From CAZEAP01 sp964510315 (GTDB lineage: Bacteria > Planctomycetota > Brocadiia > SM23-32), in contig CAZEAP010000020.1 in NCBI GenBank assembly GCA_964510315.1, positions 9,771 through 73,770 of the forward strand: DNA of 64,000 nt, given 5' to 3'. Every line of letters starts with the position of its first letter. The first letter of the stretch is position 1. The position numbers and the translations under genes are program-made. Below, piece after piece: positions 1 through 8,886 of this stretch. The notes below the pieces were generated by a model that ran no database searches, was not told the origin of the DNA, and saw nothing but the letters and a program-made list of their open reading frames with translations.

Positions 1-2
1 TC

Positions 3-188
3 ACCGTCGAGGGGACCCGGCGGGTTGTGCAGCCGGGCTCGGCCGTCATCCTCCCCCGCTACACGGCCTATTCGGTCACCCCGAAGGGACCGCCCGAAGG
101 GGAGGCGGAAGCGGAGCCGGAGGAATTCGTCGCGCTCATGGTCTATTCCCCGCCCTTCGAGGGCGAGGACGTGGTCGTCGAACAGTAG
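3..188 (+). CDS. Cupin-fold protein, C-terminal part (cut by window start)
   Basis: This is the last 61 codons of a gene that begins before the window. The fragment reads VVQPGSAVILPRYTAYSV, the pattern of the second cupin motif: a Pro-Gly turn followed by hydrophobic strands of a small beta-barrel. It then has an acidic Glu/Pro-rich loop and ends VVVEQ. Cupins bind a metal or sugar and act as isomerases, dioxygenases or sensors; the metal-ligand half is outside the window, so no function can be given. It converges with the GH116 gene, leaving 6 bp between the two stops. Confidence 0.6.
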   Translation, partial: TVEGTRRVVQPGSAVILPRYTAYSVTPKGPPEGEAEAEPEEFVALMVYSPPFEGEDVVVEQ

Positions 189-194
189 CCTCTG

Positions 195-2783
195 TCAGGA
201 TTCCAGCCGCACCCTGAGCTTCTCCCCCTCACCGACGGGCACCGGACCGTCGAACTCCACCTGCGTCCATTCGCCCTCGACCCCGACGGCGCAGGGGATG
301 GTCTGGCCGCCCAGGCTCGCGGCGGCTCCGCCCGTGTGCTCCGGCAGGTCCAACTGGAGCGTCCGCAGTTCGAGCCCGCCGTGCAGCACGCAGAGGGTCA
401 CCTCGGCCGCCGGCCCCTGGATCTTCTGTGAGAACGTTCCCCAGGCCGGGTCGTTGGACCAGAACACGCGGAAGTCTTCCCGCCGAACCCTGGGCGCGAA
501 CCGCATCAGCCCCTCGGCGACGCTGCAGAAATAGCCGCTCAGGGCGAGTATCAGGCCCCAGCTCGACATGGCCCGCGCGTAGTGGCTGCCGCACTCCGGC
601 TCGTCCCACGGATTCCGCTTGCGCCCGTCGTGGCGGTCGCGGGCGGCCTTCACTATGGCCAGTCCCTCCTCCACGCAGCCCTCGGTTATCAGGTGGGAGG
701 CCACCTGGTATTCGATGCCCGTCCATACCTCGTCGCAGTAGCGGGTGGGGATCAGCGGCCGGTCGCCCCGCGGCCAGGATGCCATCAGCAGCCCGGCCTC
801 CCCGTCGAGGGCGTAGATGCGCTGGGGATTGGCGTGGTCCGACAGGCTCGGCCGCCAGTTGTAACGGAAAACGCTCAGCAGCGCGCTCCGCACGTGGTCC
901 GGCTCCAGCAGATACCCCAGGTCGCAGATGCCGGCCAGCCACTGCCCCAGCATCTGGTCCGACAGGCAGCCGCGCCCGAACTGCTGCGTATGCACCTTCT
1001 CCGGGTCGTACTTCTGGATGTAATACTCCCCGTTGAACAGCAGCTCGTCCATCTTCCGCGAGCCCTTCTCGTAGAGTTCACGGTAGCTGTCGGCCTGCTC
1101 GTCCTCGCCCAGCCGGCGGGCCATCTCCTCGGCCGCCCGGAGGGCGCCCAGGTAGAAGGCGCCGATCAGCGGGTTCGGCCCGTGCAACTCGATGTCGTAG
1201 GTGTTGTGCTGCTCGCCCTCGGGCACGCCGTCCCTGTCCACGTCCCACTGCTTCCAGGCGTAGGAGAGGGCCTTCTTGACCGCCGGCCACAGCTCGCGCA
1301 GCCACTGCTCGTCCCCGCAGATCAGCCAGTCGCGGTAGGTCTTCATCATTCCGCCGAGCTGACCGTCGGCGGCGGCGTGAAACTCCCAGTGGGAGGTGCC
1401 CGGCGGCAGCCCGATGCGGAAGCACATCCGCCCGTCCTCCTCCCGCAGGTTGTAGCGGTAGTCGGCGGTCCGCATCGAGCGTTCAAGCTCCGGGAACAGG
1501 AAGGGCAGGGCCTGCTGATAGTTCCACACGTGGGTGCAGGAGCCCGGACAGCAGCCGGCCGTCGGGGAGCAGCCCTCGAACCCGTAGAAAGTCCCGTCCT
1601 CCAGCCGCAGGCAGGTGGGGCTCTTCAGCGTGGAGGTCTGGGAACTCGCCGCGTCCAGGGCACACGCCGGCAGGCTGCTGCCGAACAGGGCGTCGTGGTA
1701 GGTGAGGGTCTGTTCCCGCAGGCGCTCCAGGTCCTCGTTCGCGTAGCAGACCACCTCCCAGGCGTCCTCGAAGCGGGTGGCGTAGTAGTTCTTCCAGCGC
1801 GGGAGTTCGGCCTCCTCCTCATCGCCCCATCGGTGCCGGGCGAACTCGTAGTTGGGGAAGTGCCACGCGAGCAGGAAAGGTATCTGGACGGTGTCGCCGG
1901 GCCGAAGCTCCACGCGCGCCCCCAGCGCACAGATTGCGGTCTCGCCGTCCTCGGTCGGCCCGGCCTGATCGGTGTCGTCGAATTCGCCCCGCCCGGCCAC
2001 CGCATCCCAGAACCGGTGGCCCGTATCGAACCCGGCGCCGCTGCCCAGGTTCCCCGTGTACGTGACCTCCGGCGCGCGGGTTGCCAGGACCATCGTGCCG
2101 TGGCGGGGGGAATCCGGCGGATACTTCTCCGAACTCAGCACCATGGCGTTCAGACCGTGGGATGAGCGGAACACGTTCCGGTTCCCGCCGAAGTCGGAGT
2201 TCTGCGCCCGCCCGGCACGGCGGTAGCCCACCACGTTCTGCAGCGTCTGCACCAGCAGGGCCTTCACCGGCTGGCCGGAGGTGTTCTCCAGCCGGTAAGT
2301 CAGGACGGCCACCGGCAGGCCGGAATCCTCGGCGTTCCCCGGTATGAACGGATTGAACGCCTCCAGGCTCACCTTCAGCGGCACGTCCTCGTCCCGGAAA
2401 TCCAGCCAGGCGAACGGATATTCCCCGCGGAACGTTCCCGCGGCCAGGTGGGGGAAGCCCTCCCCGTTGGCCCGCGCCGACCCGTGGCTGCTGGAGTAGG
2501 GCGGCAGGGGAGGCGACTCGGCCACCTTCACCACCGGTTCGGCGCCCTCGGCCTCGGCGCGGAGCGTGGCGAAGGTGAACTCCGGCCGGTAGCCGCGGTT
2601 CGGACGGTTGAAAATCTCCCAGTCCCGCAGTTGGCCGCGCCCGCCCAGGGAGACGCAGCCCGTGCCGATGCCGCCCAGCGGGAAGGCGATCTCCCGGAGC
2701 GCCTCGCCGGTGAAGGTGCGTTGCGGGCCGGTGGAGAACAACTCCGAGCGGTCGCAGGGTATCTCGCGTTCAGGTGTGCTCAT
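195..2783 (-). CDS. GH116 beta-glucosidase / glucosylceramidase-like (NLGase, DUF608)
   Basis: An 862-residue protein with the GH116 (GBA2-type) signature near its N-terminus: PLGGIGTGCVSLGGRG followed by LRDWEIFNRP. An (alpha/alpha)6 barrel fills the C-terminal half. HNTYDIELHGPNPL near residue 528 matches the segment carrying the nucleophile Glu, and CDEVWTGIEYQVASHLI near residue 686 the acid/base segment. The family hydrolyses beta-glucosides or beta-xylosides and, in animals, glucosylceramide. No signal peptide is seen, so it is probably cytoplasmic. I chose ATG 2783 because GGAGGT lies 7 nt upstream; the in-frame GTG at 2792 overlaps that ribosome site. It is divergent from lepA. The substrate is not predictable from sequence. 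Confidence 0.9.
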   Translation of the reverse strand: MSTPEREIPCDRSELFSTGPQRTFTGEALREIAFPLGGIGTGCVSLGGRGQLRDWEIFNRPNRGYRPEFTFATLRAEAEGAEPVVKVAESPPLPPYSSSHGSARANGEGFPHLAAGTFRGEYPFAWLDFRDEDVPLKVSLEAFNPFIPGNAEDSGLPVAVLTYRLENTSGQPVKALLVQTLQNVVGYRRAGRAQNSDFGGNRNVFRSSHGLNAMVLSSEKYPPDSPRHGTMVLATRAPEVTYTGNLGSGAGFDTGHRFWDAVAGRGEFDDTDQAGPTEDGETAICALGARVELRPGDTVQIPFLLAWHFPNYEFARHRWGDEEEAELPRWKNYYATRFEDAWEVVCYANEDLERLREQTLTYHDALFGSSLPACALDAASSQTSTLKSPTCLRLEDGTFYGFEGCSPTAGCCPGSCTHVWNYQQALPFLFPELERSMRTADYRYNLREEDGRMCFRIGLPPGTSHWEFHAAADGQLGGMMKTYRDWLICGDEQWLRELWPAVKKALSYAWKQWDVDRDGVPEGEQHNTYDIELHGPNPLIGAFYLGALRAAEEMARRLGEDEQADSYRELYEKGSRKMDELLFNGEYYIQKYDPEKVHTQQFGRGCLSDQMLGQWLAGICDLGYLLEPDHVRSALLSVFRYNWRPSLSDHANPQRIYALDGEAGLLMASWPRGDRPLIPTRYCDEVWTGIEYQVASHLITEGCVEEGLAIVKAARDRHDGRKRNPWDEPECGSHYARAMSSWGLILALSGYFCSVAEGLMRFAPRVRREDFRVFWSNDPAWGTFSQKIQGPAAEVTLCVLHGGLELRTLQLDLPEHTGGAAASLGGQTIPCAVGVEGEWTQVEFDGPVPVGEGEKLRVRLES

Positions 2784-2832
2784 GCTGCGCACCTCCGAGG
2801 GAAGCTCCAGGTAGTGCCCGAATCTCCAGGTG

Positions 2833-2860
2833 AACTTAACCGGTGCCGCCCCAAAATCAA
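2833..2860 (-). promoter_or_regulatory. Possible promoter of the GH116 gene
   Basis: On the minus strand TTGATT (2855-2860) and TAAGTT (2833-2838) are separated by 16 bp, about 50 bp before ATG 2783. The -10 match is only moderate. Confidence 0.35.
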
Positions 2861-2948
2861 AGGGAATGCGCAGATGGCTCCTCGGTCGAGGCGAACCGAA
2901 CCCGTCCGCTCCCCGGCTCCCTTCCCCGCTCTTCCCGCGAGGGGCTGC

Positions 2949-2977
2949 TTGCAGATGCGGCGCCCGTTTGCTATCCT
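2949..2977 (+). promoter_or_regulatory. Sigma-70-type promoter of lepA
   Basis: TTGCAG (2949-2954), a 17 bp spacer and TATCCT (2972-2977) lie about 85 bp before the lepA start. Confidence 0.6.
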
Positions 2978-3068
2978 CAAATCTGTCGGGCGTGCGGCGG
3001 CTTGTTCACCCCGTTGAGGCAACGCCTTTTCTCCGCCTGCTTCCTGTTCGTCGACTTTGTTGCCCCTG

Positions 3069-4868
3069 ATGATCGACAGAATCCGAAACTTCTGCATAAT
3101 AGCGCACATCGACCACGGCAAGTCCACCCTGGCCGACCGCTTCCTCCAGATCACCAGCGCCGTGCCGGAGCGGGAGTTCCACGAGCTGATGCTGGACGAC
3201 ATGGAACTGGAGCAGGAGAGGGGCATTACCATAAAGGCGAGCTGCGTGAGCATGTTCCACGAAGTGGACGGAGTGGAATACCAGCTCAACCTGATCGACA
3301 CGCCGGGGCACGTGGATTTCAGCTACGAGGTCTCCCGAAGCCTGAAGGCCTGCGAAGGGGCCATCCTGCTGGTCGATGCCAACCAGGGGGTGGAGGCTCA
3401 AACGGTCGCAAACCTCCACCTGGCCCGCGAGGAGGGACTGACCATCATCCCCGCCGTCACCAAGATCGACCTTCCCGACTCCCGCCCCATCGAGACGATG
3501 GCCGAGATGGAGCAGAGCTTCGGGATCGACCCCGACCGCATACTGGCCGTCAGCGGGAAGAGCGGCCGGGGCGCCGAAGACCTGCTTGAGGCCGTTCTGG
3601 AGCGCGTGCCGCCGCCGACCGGCGACCCCGAAGCCCCTCTGCGCGCCCTGGTGTTCGATTCGTTCTACGACGAATACCAGGGCGTCGTCGTGCTGGTGCG
3701 GGTCGTGGACGGAGAAGTGCGGCAGGGCCAACGGATAAAGATGCTGGGGAGCGGGCAGTCCTACGAGGTCAGTCGGCTGGGCACGTTCCGTCCCGGCCTC
3801 ACTGCGGGGGAGCTGTTGCAGACCGGTCAGGTGGGCTACGTGATGGCCGGCATAAAGGACATACGGGAGGTCCGGGTGGGGGACACCGTGACTCTGGCCG
3901 AGCGCCCGGCGCAGCAGCCCCTCGGCGGCTACAAGGAGCCCAAGCCGATGGTTTTCTGCGGCCTCTTCCCGGAGAACAACGACGACCTGCCCGCCCTCCG
4001 CACGTCGCTGGAGAAGCTGTCGCTGAACGACTCCTCGTTCGTCTACGAGGGGGAGACTTCCGACGCACTGGGTTTTGGATTTCGCTGCGGATTCCTCGGC
4101 CTCCTGCACATGGACATCGTCAAGGAGCGACTCGAACGGGAGAACGACGTCCCCATCATCCAGACCGCCCCCAACGTTACCTACGAGGTGCTGACGAGCG
4201 ACGGGGACGTGCTCCGACTGGACAACCCCGCACGGATGCCGCCCCCGGGGGAGTTGGAGGAGATCCGGGAGCCATGGGTGAGGATGAACATCATCTTGCC
4301 GACGGACTACATCGGGAACGTGATGAAGCTGGCCGAGCACCGCCGAGGCCGCCACGTGAAAAGTGAGTTCTTCAGCGACCAGCGCGCCATCATCGTCTAC
4401 GAGATGCCCCTGGCCGAGGTGGTGTACGATTTCTTCGACCGGCTGAAGTCCCTTACCAGGGGCTACGGAACCATGGACTACGAGCTGCTGGGCTACCGGG
4501 CCAGCGACCTCGTCCGGGTAGAGGTGCTGGTAAACGGCAGGCCCGTGGACGCCCTCTCGGTGATCTGTCACCGCGACCAGGCCGAGAGACGCGGACGCCA
4601 CATCGTGGAACTTCTGCGCGAACACATCGAGCGCCACCTCTTCCCGGTCCCCCTCCAGGCGGCAATCGGCGGGAGGGTGATCGCCCGGGAGACCATCCGG
4701 CCGCTCCGTAAAGACGTGACCGCCAAGTGCTACGGCGGGGACGTCACCCGCAAGCGGAAGTTGCGGGAGAAGCAGAAGGACGGCAAAAAAAGAATGAAAT
4801 CCGTCGGCAGCGTATTCATACCCCAGGAGGCATTTCTGGCCGTTCTGGAGGACGAGGGTGCTCTGTAG
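3069..4868 (+). CDS. lepA: Elongation factor 4 (LepA GTPase)
   Basis: A 599-residue translational GTPase that binds stalled ribosomes and promotes back-translocation or biogenesis. The N-terminus MIDRIRNFCIIAHIDHGKST contains the P-loop. DTPGHVDF (G3) and TKIDLPDS (G4, NKxD-like) follow, and then EF-G-like domains II, III and V. The lepA-specific C-terminal domain, rich in Lys and Arg, is present, as in KCYGGDVTRKRKLREKQKDG. The length is normal for the family. ATG 3069 matches the usual family start; an upstream in-frame TTG at 3057 adds only four residues. No Shine-Dalgarno precedes it, which is unusual here. A 13-nt inverted repeat begins at the stop codon. In many bacteria lepA precedes lepB, as it does here. 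Confidence 0.97.
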   Translation: MIDRIRNFCIIAHIDHGKSTLADRFLQITSAVPEREFHELMLDDMELEQERGITIKASCVSMFHEVDGVEYQLNLIDTPGHVDFSYEVSRSLKACEGAILLVDANQGVEAQTVANLHLAREEGLTIIPAVTKIDLPDSRPIETMAEMEQSFGIDPDRILAVSGKSGRGAEDLLEAVLERVPPPTGDPEAPLRALVFDSFYDEYQGVVVLVRVVDGEVRQGQRIKMLGSGQSYEVSRLGTFRPGLTAGELLQTGQVGYVMAGIKDIREVRVGDTVTLAERPAQQPLGGYKEPKPMVFCGLFPENNDDLPALRTSLEKLSLNDSSFVYEGETSDALGFGFRCGFLGLLHMDIVKERLERENDVPIIQTAPNVTYEVLTSDGDVLRLDNPARMPPPGELEEIREPWVRMNIILPTDYIGNVMKLAEHRRGRHVKSEFFSDQRAIIVYEMPLAEVVYDFFDRLKSLTRGYGTMDYELLGYRASDLVRVEVLVNGRPVDALSVICHRDQAERRGRHIVELLREHIERHLFPVPLQAAIGGRVIARETIRPLRKDVTAKCYGGDVTRKRKLREKQKDGKKRMKSVGSVFIPQEAFLAVLEDEGAL

Positions 4869-4976
4869 AAATGATGTGCGATCCGCCGGAGAACCGCTCC
4901 CGATGTCATTCTGCTATGAGGCCGTCTTTCAAGCGCCGGGCCGATTTGAGTGCCGATGAATGCTTTCTACAGAGCA
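4859..4976. repeat. 13-nt inverted repeat bracketing the lepA-lepB intergenic region
   Basis: TGCTCTGTAGAAA (4859-4871, containing the lepA stop TAG) is repeated in perfect inverted orientation at 4964-4976, with 92 bp between the arms. No T-tract follows, so it is not a classical terminator. The enclosed segment shows no recognisable gene. Confidence 0.5.
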
Positions 4977-5015
4977 GGATGAGGGCTGAGAATCCGAAAG
5001 CCCGGAGGAGTTGCC

Positions 5016-6587
5016 GTGGCTGAGAAAAAACGCCGAGACCAGGCCGAGGACAGCGCCTTTCGCTCCGGGCCGCCCCGAGAGCGGACGCCGCTTCGGAATA
5101 ACCTGGAGTCCATCGCACTGGCCTTCCTGCTGGTGCTTTGCGTGCGGCAGATGGTCGCGGAGGCCTTCCGCATCCGCCATGGGAGTATGGCGCCCACCCT
5201 GATCGGCGACCACAGGGAGGTGCGCTGTCCGAATTGCGGCTGGGTCTTCTACGTCGGCAAGCACAACGCCGGGAGGCGGGGGGAGGTGGAGTGCCCGAAC
5301 TGCCGGTACCGCTGGGCGGGGGTGTCCCGCTACGACCGACAGGGCAGGCCGCTGCGATTCCGCCGCCCGGAGTGGTTGTGGAACACCGCCGTGAGGGCGG
5401 ACGGAACTGTGATAAAGGGAACAAAGGCGGCCAATCGGGTCCAGCGCGGAGCCGCCCGCCTGTTTGTCAACAAGTTCATCTACCGGCTCCGCAAGCCCCG
5501 CCGCTGGGAGGTCGCCGTTTTCCTGTATCCGGGCTACGACGCCCGGTGCCTGGACTGCGACTGGCGGGGGACCGTGGAGGCCCCGGAAGATGCTCGCTGC
5601 CCGGACTGCGGCTCCCGCAGGCTGGAAATCACCGGGAAGAACTTCATCAAGCGCATCATCGGCCTTCCAGGCGAAGAAGTGCAGCTCAAAGAGGGAGACG
5701 TGTATATCAACGGCTCTATCGCCCCAAAACCCCCGGGGGTGCAGGAGTCCTACTGGTTCCACGTTTTCGACTCCCGGTTCATGCCCGACAAGGAAGTGGT
5801 CAGGATCTGGGATATGCCGGACGGCGGGGAGGCCCAATGCCGGCCCGGCGGAGATTTGCGGCTGAAGGCGCTCGGTTCGGCCGAACCGGTGATGGTCGGC
5901 TTCGCCCCGCCCATCAAGGACCTCTATGCCTACGATGGCCCGGCGACCGCGACGGGGCTGCCCGCCCCGTATGCGGCCGGTCGGCACACGGTGGGGGACT
6001 GCCGGATACGGACGAAGGTGCGGGTGGAGCGGTGTGATCCGGAGGGAGGAGCCGTGTTGCTGGAGATCCGGGACGCCGGCCACCGCTTTCTCTACGCGGT
6101 TCCGGCCGGGCGCCCGGGGCCTGCGCTGCTTTTGGACGGCGAGCTGCGGATGGAAAGTCCCGACCGGCGGGTCCTGCAATGCGGAGAGCAGCGCCGCCTC
6201 AGCCTGGAGAACTATGATGGAAGGCTGGTGTGCAGGCTCGACGGCGAAGAGGTCCTCCGCCACACGTGGGGTCCCGGGGAAGGAGGACCGCGGGGGATAC
6301 GCTTCGGCGCCCGGGGAGCGCGGGTCACCTGGGAGCAGGTAGTCATCGAACGGGACATCTATTACCTGAACCGTGCTTCCGCCGGACTCCACCCCCCGGC
6401 CTACCAACTCGGGGCGGACGAGTATTTCGTCCTGGGCGACAACAGCCCCGCCAGCAGTGACAGCCGAAGCTGGTCGGAGCCCGGCATCCCGGAGGACAAT
6501 CTCATCGGCCGGGCGTTCTTTGTTTTCTGGCCGGTGCACTACATGAAGTGGCTGCCTGTGGGCGCCCCGGAGAGGTCTCCCGGATAG
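5016..6587 (+). CDS. lepB: Signal peptidase I with zinc-ribbon and beta-domain insertions
   Basis: A 523-residue S26 family leader peptidase that would cleave Sec and Tat signal peptides at the outer face of the membrane. A membrane anchor spans about residues 30-50. The catalytic Ser57 lies in HGSMAPTL and the catalytic Lys212 in GKNFIKRIIGLPGEEV. The terminal box YFVLGDNSPASSDSRSW is near residue 470, followed by GRAFFVFWP. Two features are unusual. Paired CxxC knuckles (about residues 70-100 and again 175-202) insert zinc ribbons between the Ser and Lys boxes. A roughly 150-residue beta-rich segment, perhaps concanavalin-like (about 300-450), is inserted before the last box. The GTG start has GGAGGAG 5 nt upstream. 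Bacterial enzymes of this family are usually 180-350 residues. Confidence 0.9.
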   Translation: MAEKKRRDQAEDSAFRSGPPRERTPLRNNLESIALAFLLVLCVRQMVAEAFRIRHGSMAPTLIGDHREVRCPNCGWVFYVGKHNAGRRGEVECPNCRYRWAGVSRYDRQGRPLRFRRPEWLWNTAVRADGTVIKGTKAANRVQRGAARLFVNKFIYRLRKPRRWEVAVFLYPGYDARCLDCDWRGTVEAPEDARCPDCGSRRLEITGKNFIKRIIGLPGEEVQLKEGDVYINGSIAPKPPGVQESYWFHVFDSRFMPDKEVVRIWDMPDGGEAQCRPGGDLRLKALGSAEPVMVGFAPPIKDLYAYDGPATATGLPAPYAAGRHTVGDCRIRTKVRVERCDPEGGAVLLEIRDAGHRFLYAVPAGRPGPALLLDGELRMESPDRRVLQCGEQRRLSLENYDGRLVCRLDGEEVLRHTWGPGEGGPRGIRFGARGARVTWEQVVIERDIYYLNRASAGLHPPAYQLGADEYFVLGDNSPASSDSRSWSEPGIPEDNLIGRAFFVFWPVHYMKWLPVGAPERSPG

Positions 6588-6661
6588 GACAGAGCCGGGA
6601 CGTGCGCGCCCGCGGAGCAGCGGCCTCAGCTTGCGGAGGGGGGGAATTGCAGCGGATTTGC

Positions 6662-6690
6662 TTGAAGGCGCCCGGCCCGTTCGATATCTT
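6662..6690 (+). promoter_or_regulatory. Sigma-70-type promoter of the GGDEF gene
   Basis: TTGAAG (6662-6667), a 17 bp spacer and TATCTT (6685-6690) lie about 25 bp before ATG 6716. Confidence 0.55.
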
Positions 6691-6715
6691 AGGATCACAG
6701 AGAGGAGGTGGAGGG

Positions 6716-7558
6716 ATGCCGCCTGGCCCGGACACACACTCCGTCGACGAGGCTCAGGGCGAACGGACCGAGCGCCGACTGCGGCGCATTTTCTGGTTCT
6801 CTTACTGCCTCACCGCTCTGGGCATAATCGTCATGCTGTTCTTTGCCCCGCACTGGCCCTCTCTGCCTTCCATCTTCCGCCACGCCTTCCCCGCCCTCCT
6901 CTTGTGGCTGCTGGTTGTGACCGGCTTCGGCTACTACTCTCAGACGCGGATGGCCGACCGCATGAGAGAGCTGATCCGTCAGCGCTCGTTCATCGACGAG
7001 GTGACGTCGGTATTCAACTATCGTTACCTGAACCTGCGCCTCGCCGAGGAAGCCGAGCGCACCAGGCGACACGGCGGGCTGACAGCGGTCATCTACCTGG
7101 ACCTGGACGGGTTCAAACAAGTCAACGACAGCTACGGCCACCAGGTGGGCAACGTGGTGCTGGAACACCTGGCCACCACCATGCAGCAGCGGGTAAGGTC
7201 CTGCGACGTGCTGGGCCGGATCGGGGGCGATGAGTTCCTTGCCATCCTGCCTCAGACGGACCGGCGGCAGGCCTACGTCCTGGCCGAAAGGCTCCGCGAG
7301 GCGGTGGAGAATTATGTCCTCGAAGTCGAGGACGATCAGGTCATAGACTGGGTGACCGTCAGCATCGGCGTAGCCGCCTACCCGGTCAATGGTGAGACCA
7401 TAGACAATGTCATAACCGCCGCCGACAACGCCGTTTACGAAGGTAAGAAGCAGGGCGGAAACCGGGTCTCACTCTCCGACGAGTTCATCGCCTCGGATAC
7501 GGCGGGGAAGGGCATTGTGGACCGTATTCGGGGGGCCGAAGAAGCTCTCCACGGATGA
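6716..7558 (+). CDS. Membrane-anchored GGDEF diguanylate cyclase
   Basis: A 280-residue protein expected to make cyclic di-GMP from two GTP. Two hydrophobic segments near residues 25-70 (FWFSYCLTALGIIVMLFF and FPALLLWLLVVTGFGYY) anchor it. A short linker leads to a GGDEF domain that starts at DEVTSVFNYRYL. The active-site signature RIGGDEFLAILP (about residues 169-180) is intact, and YLDLDGFKQVND supplies the metal-binding Asp. I see no clear RxxD inhibitory site and no sensor domain beyond the membrane part. The start at 6716 has AGGAGGT 7 nt upstream. Confidence 0.93.
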   Translation: MPPGPDTHSVDEAQGERTERRLRRIFWFSYCLTALGIIVMLFFAPHWPSLPSIFRHAFPALLLWLLVVTGFGYYSQTRMADRMRELIRQRSFIDEVTSVFNYRYLNLRLAEEAERTRRHGGLTAVIYLDLDGFKQVNDSYGHQVGNVVLEHLATTMQQRVRSCDVLGRIGGDEFLAILPQTDRRQAYVLAERLREAVENYVLEVEDDQVIDWVTVSIGVAAYPVNGETIDNVITAADNAVYEGKKQGGNRVSLSDEFIASDTAGKGIVDRIRGAEEALHG

Positions 7559-7601
7559 CTCCGGTGCCTGCGACCAACGCGCCTCTCAACACAGGGGTCC
7601 G

Positions 7602-7721
7602 ATGCTTGAGACCCTGCTGATCTGGATCGGCGTGGCGCTGATCGGCCTCGGAGCGGCCGGTCTGGTCTACCGCCTCGTCGACCTCCTCCGCCGGGAGCCC
7701 CCCGAAGAAGCCGAAGCGTGA
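7602..7721 (+). CDS. Small single-pass membrane protein, unknown
   Basis: A 39-codon reading frame encodes one hydrophobic helix (LLIWIGVALIGLGAAGLVYRL) followed by a short charged tail ending PPEEAEA. It begins 43 bp after the GGDEF gene with only a weak AGGGG ribosome site. Composition fits a small membrane protein. With no recognisable family, its reality rests on the hydrophobic pattern and its position. Confidence 0.4.
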   Translation: MLETLLIWIGVALIGLGAAGLVYRLVDLLRREPPEEAEA

Positions 7722-7761
7722 CCGTCTTGCCTCGCCGCCCGCCGCCTCGTGCCGCCGTCTC

Positions 7762-7791
7762 TTGAAACGCGCAGCGCCCCTTCAGTATGCT
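7762..7791 (+). promoter_or_regulatory. Sigma-70-type promoter of the L,D-transpeptidase gene
   Basis: TTGAAA (7762-7767), an 18 bp spacer and TATGCT (7786-7791) lie about 45 bp before ATG 7837. Confidence 0.55.
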
Positions 7792-7836
7792 GGCACGCGC
7801 GTCGGTTAACCGGCAGCCTCCAGAACGGACGGGCAA

Positions 7837-8883
7837 ATGAAGAAGCTTCTCATCCTGCTCCTTGCCGCAGCACTCGTGGGAATCGTTATATCCAGGCGCC
7901 GCGCGGCCCGGCCGGAAGGCGTGGATAAGCCCGAGCCGGAAACGCCGGCGGCGGAGGCGCCTGAGCCGCCTCAGGAGCCGGACCTCGGACCGTCGCCCCC
8001 GCCGATGCTCGCAACGGAAAAGGAATCCGGCGTCCCCTCGGCCGAGGAGCCCGAGGGAACGGCTGCCGCTGGGGGGCGGCCGCCCGACGAAGTGCTGCTG
8101 GCGGCTTCCACTCAGGTGCCCGAACGGGAATCTCCGCCTGCTGAGGTGGGAAGTTCCCGGCAGGCGGCGCAGGCGAGTGCGAAGTCCATGGAAGAGGTCG
8201 GCCGCCTGCTGGAGGGCGGTCAGAGAATGAAGGCGAGGGAGGTCCTTACGGACCTCTACCTGCAGGCGGCCGGGGCGCGCGCCCAGAAGCTGCGCCGGTT
8301 GCTGGACCGGATTAATGAAGAACTGGTCTGGAACCCCCGCTGTGTGGAGGGCGCCGTTATCCATGTGGTCCAACCCGGCGAGACTCTCAGCAAGATCGGG
8401 AAGAAATACGGGGTGAACTGGCGCATGCTCTGCCGGCTGAACCGCATCGAGCCCGACGAGGTGCTCCGGGCGGGCCAAAAACTGAAGGTCCTCACCGGGC
8501 AGACCGAGATCGTGGCCTGGAAGAGCGAATTTCGCCTTGCCCTTTTCCTGGACGGCTACTTCCTCAAGGAATACCCCATCGGCATCGGGAAAGACGACCG
8601 GACGCCGACGGGCCAGTTTGTAGTCGACGATATGCTGGTGGAACCTCGCTGGTATCCGCCGGGAGGCGGGGCCATCGAATACGGGGAGGAGGGCCATCTG
8701 CTGGGCGAGCGGTGGATCGGGTTGGCCGACGAACCGGGCGCCGCCGGCCTGGGGCTCCACGGCACCAGCGACGGGGGTATCGGCACCAAATGCTCCAACG
8801 GATGCATCCGCCTTTACAACGAGGACGTGGTCGAACTCTACGACTTCGTCCAGGTCGGAACCCCCGTCGAGGTAAGGGACTGA
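7837..8883 (+). CDS. LysM domain L,D-transpeptidase (YkuD)
   Basis: A 348-residue envelope enzyme expected to cross-link or anchor to peptidoglycan. The N-terminal helix MKKLLILLLAAALVGIVI acts as signal or anchor. A Pro/Glu-rich linker of about 100 residues follows. A LysM module (about residues 173-218; VVQPGETLSKIGKKYGVN) binds glycan strands. The YkuD domain ends in HGTSDGG and SNGCIRL, the conserved His and the catalytic Cys near residue 321. Motifs and domain order are standard. The downstream cyclodeaminase-like gene starts 3 bp after this stop, so the two are probably co-transcribed. Confidence 0.93.
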   Translation: MKKLLILLLAAALVGIVISRRRAARPEGVDKPEPETPAAEAPEPPQEPDLGPSPPPMLATEKESGVPSAEEPEGTAAAGGRPPDEVLLAASTQVPERESPPAEVGSSRQAAQASAKSMEEVGRLLEGGQRMKAREVLTDLYLQAAGARAQKLRRLLDRINEELVWNPRCVEGAVIHVVQPGETLSKIGKKYGVNWRMLCRLNRIEPDEVLRAGQKLKVLTGQTEIVAWKSEFRLALFLDGYFLKEYPIGIGKDDRTPTGQFVVDDMLVEPRWYPPGGGAIEYGEEGHLLGERWIGLADEPGAAGLGLHGTSDGGIGTKCSNGCIRLYNEDVVELYDFVQVGTPVEVRD

Positions 8884-8886
8884 GTC

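Noticed and set aside
2784..2792. Upstream GTG start for the GH116 gene
   Set aside because: The GTG is part of the GGAGGTG ribosome site of the ATG at 2783.
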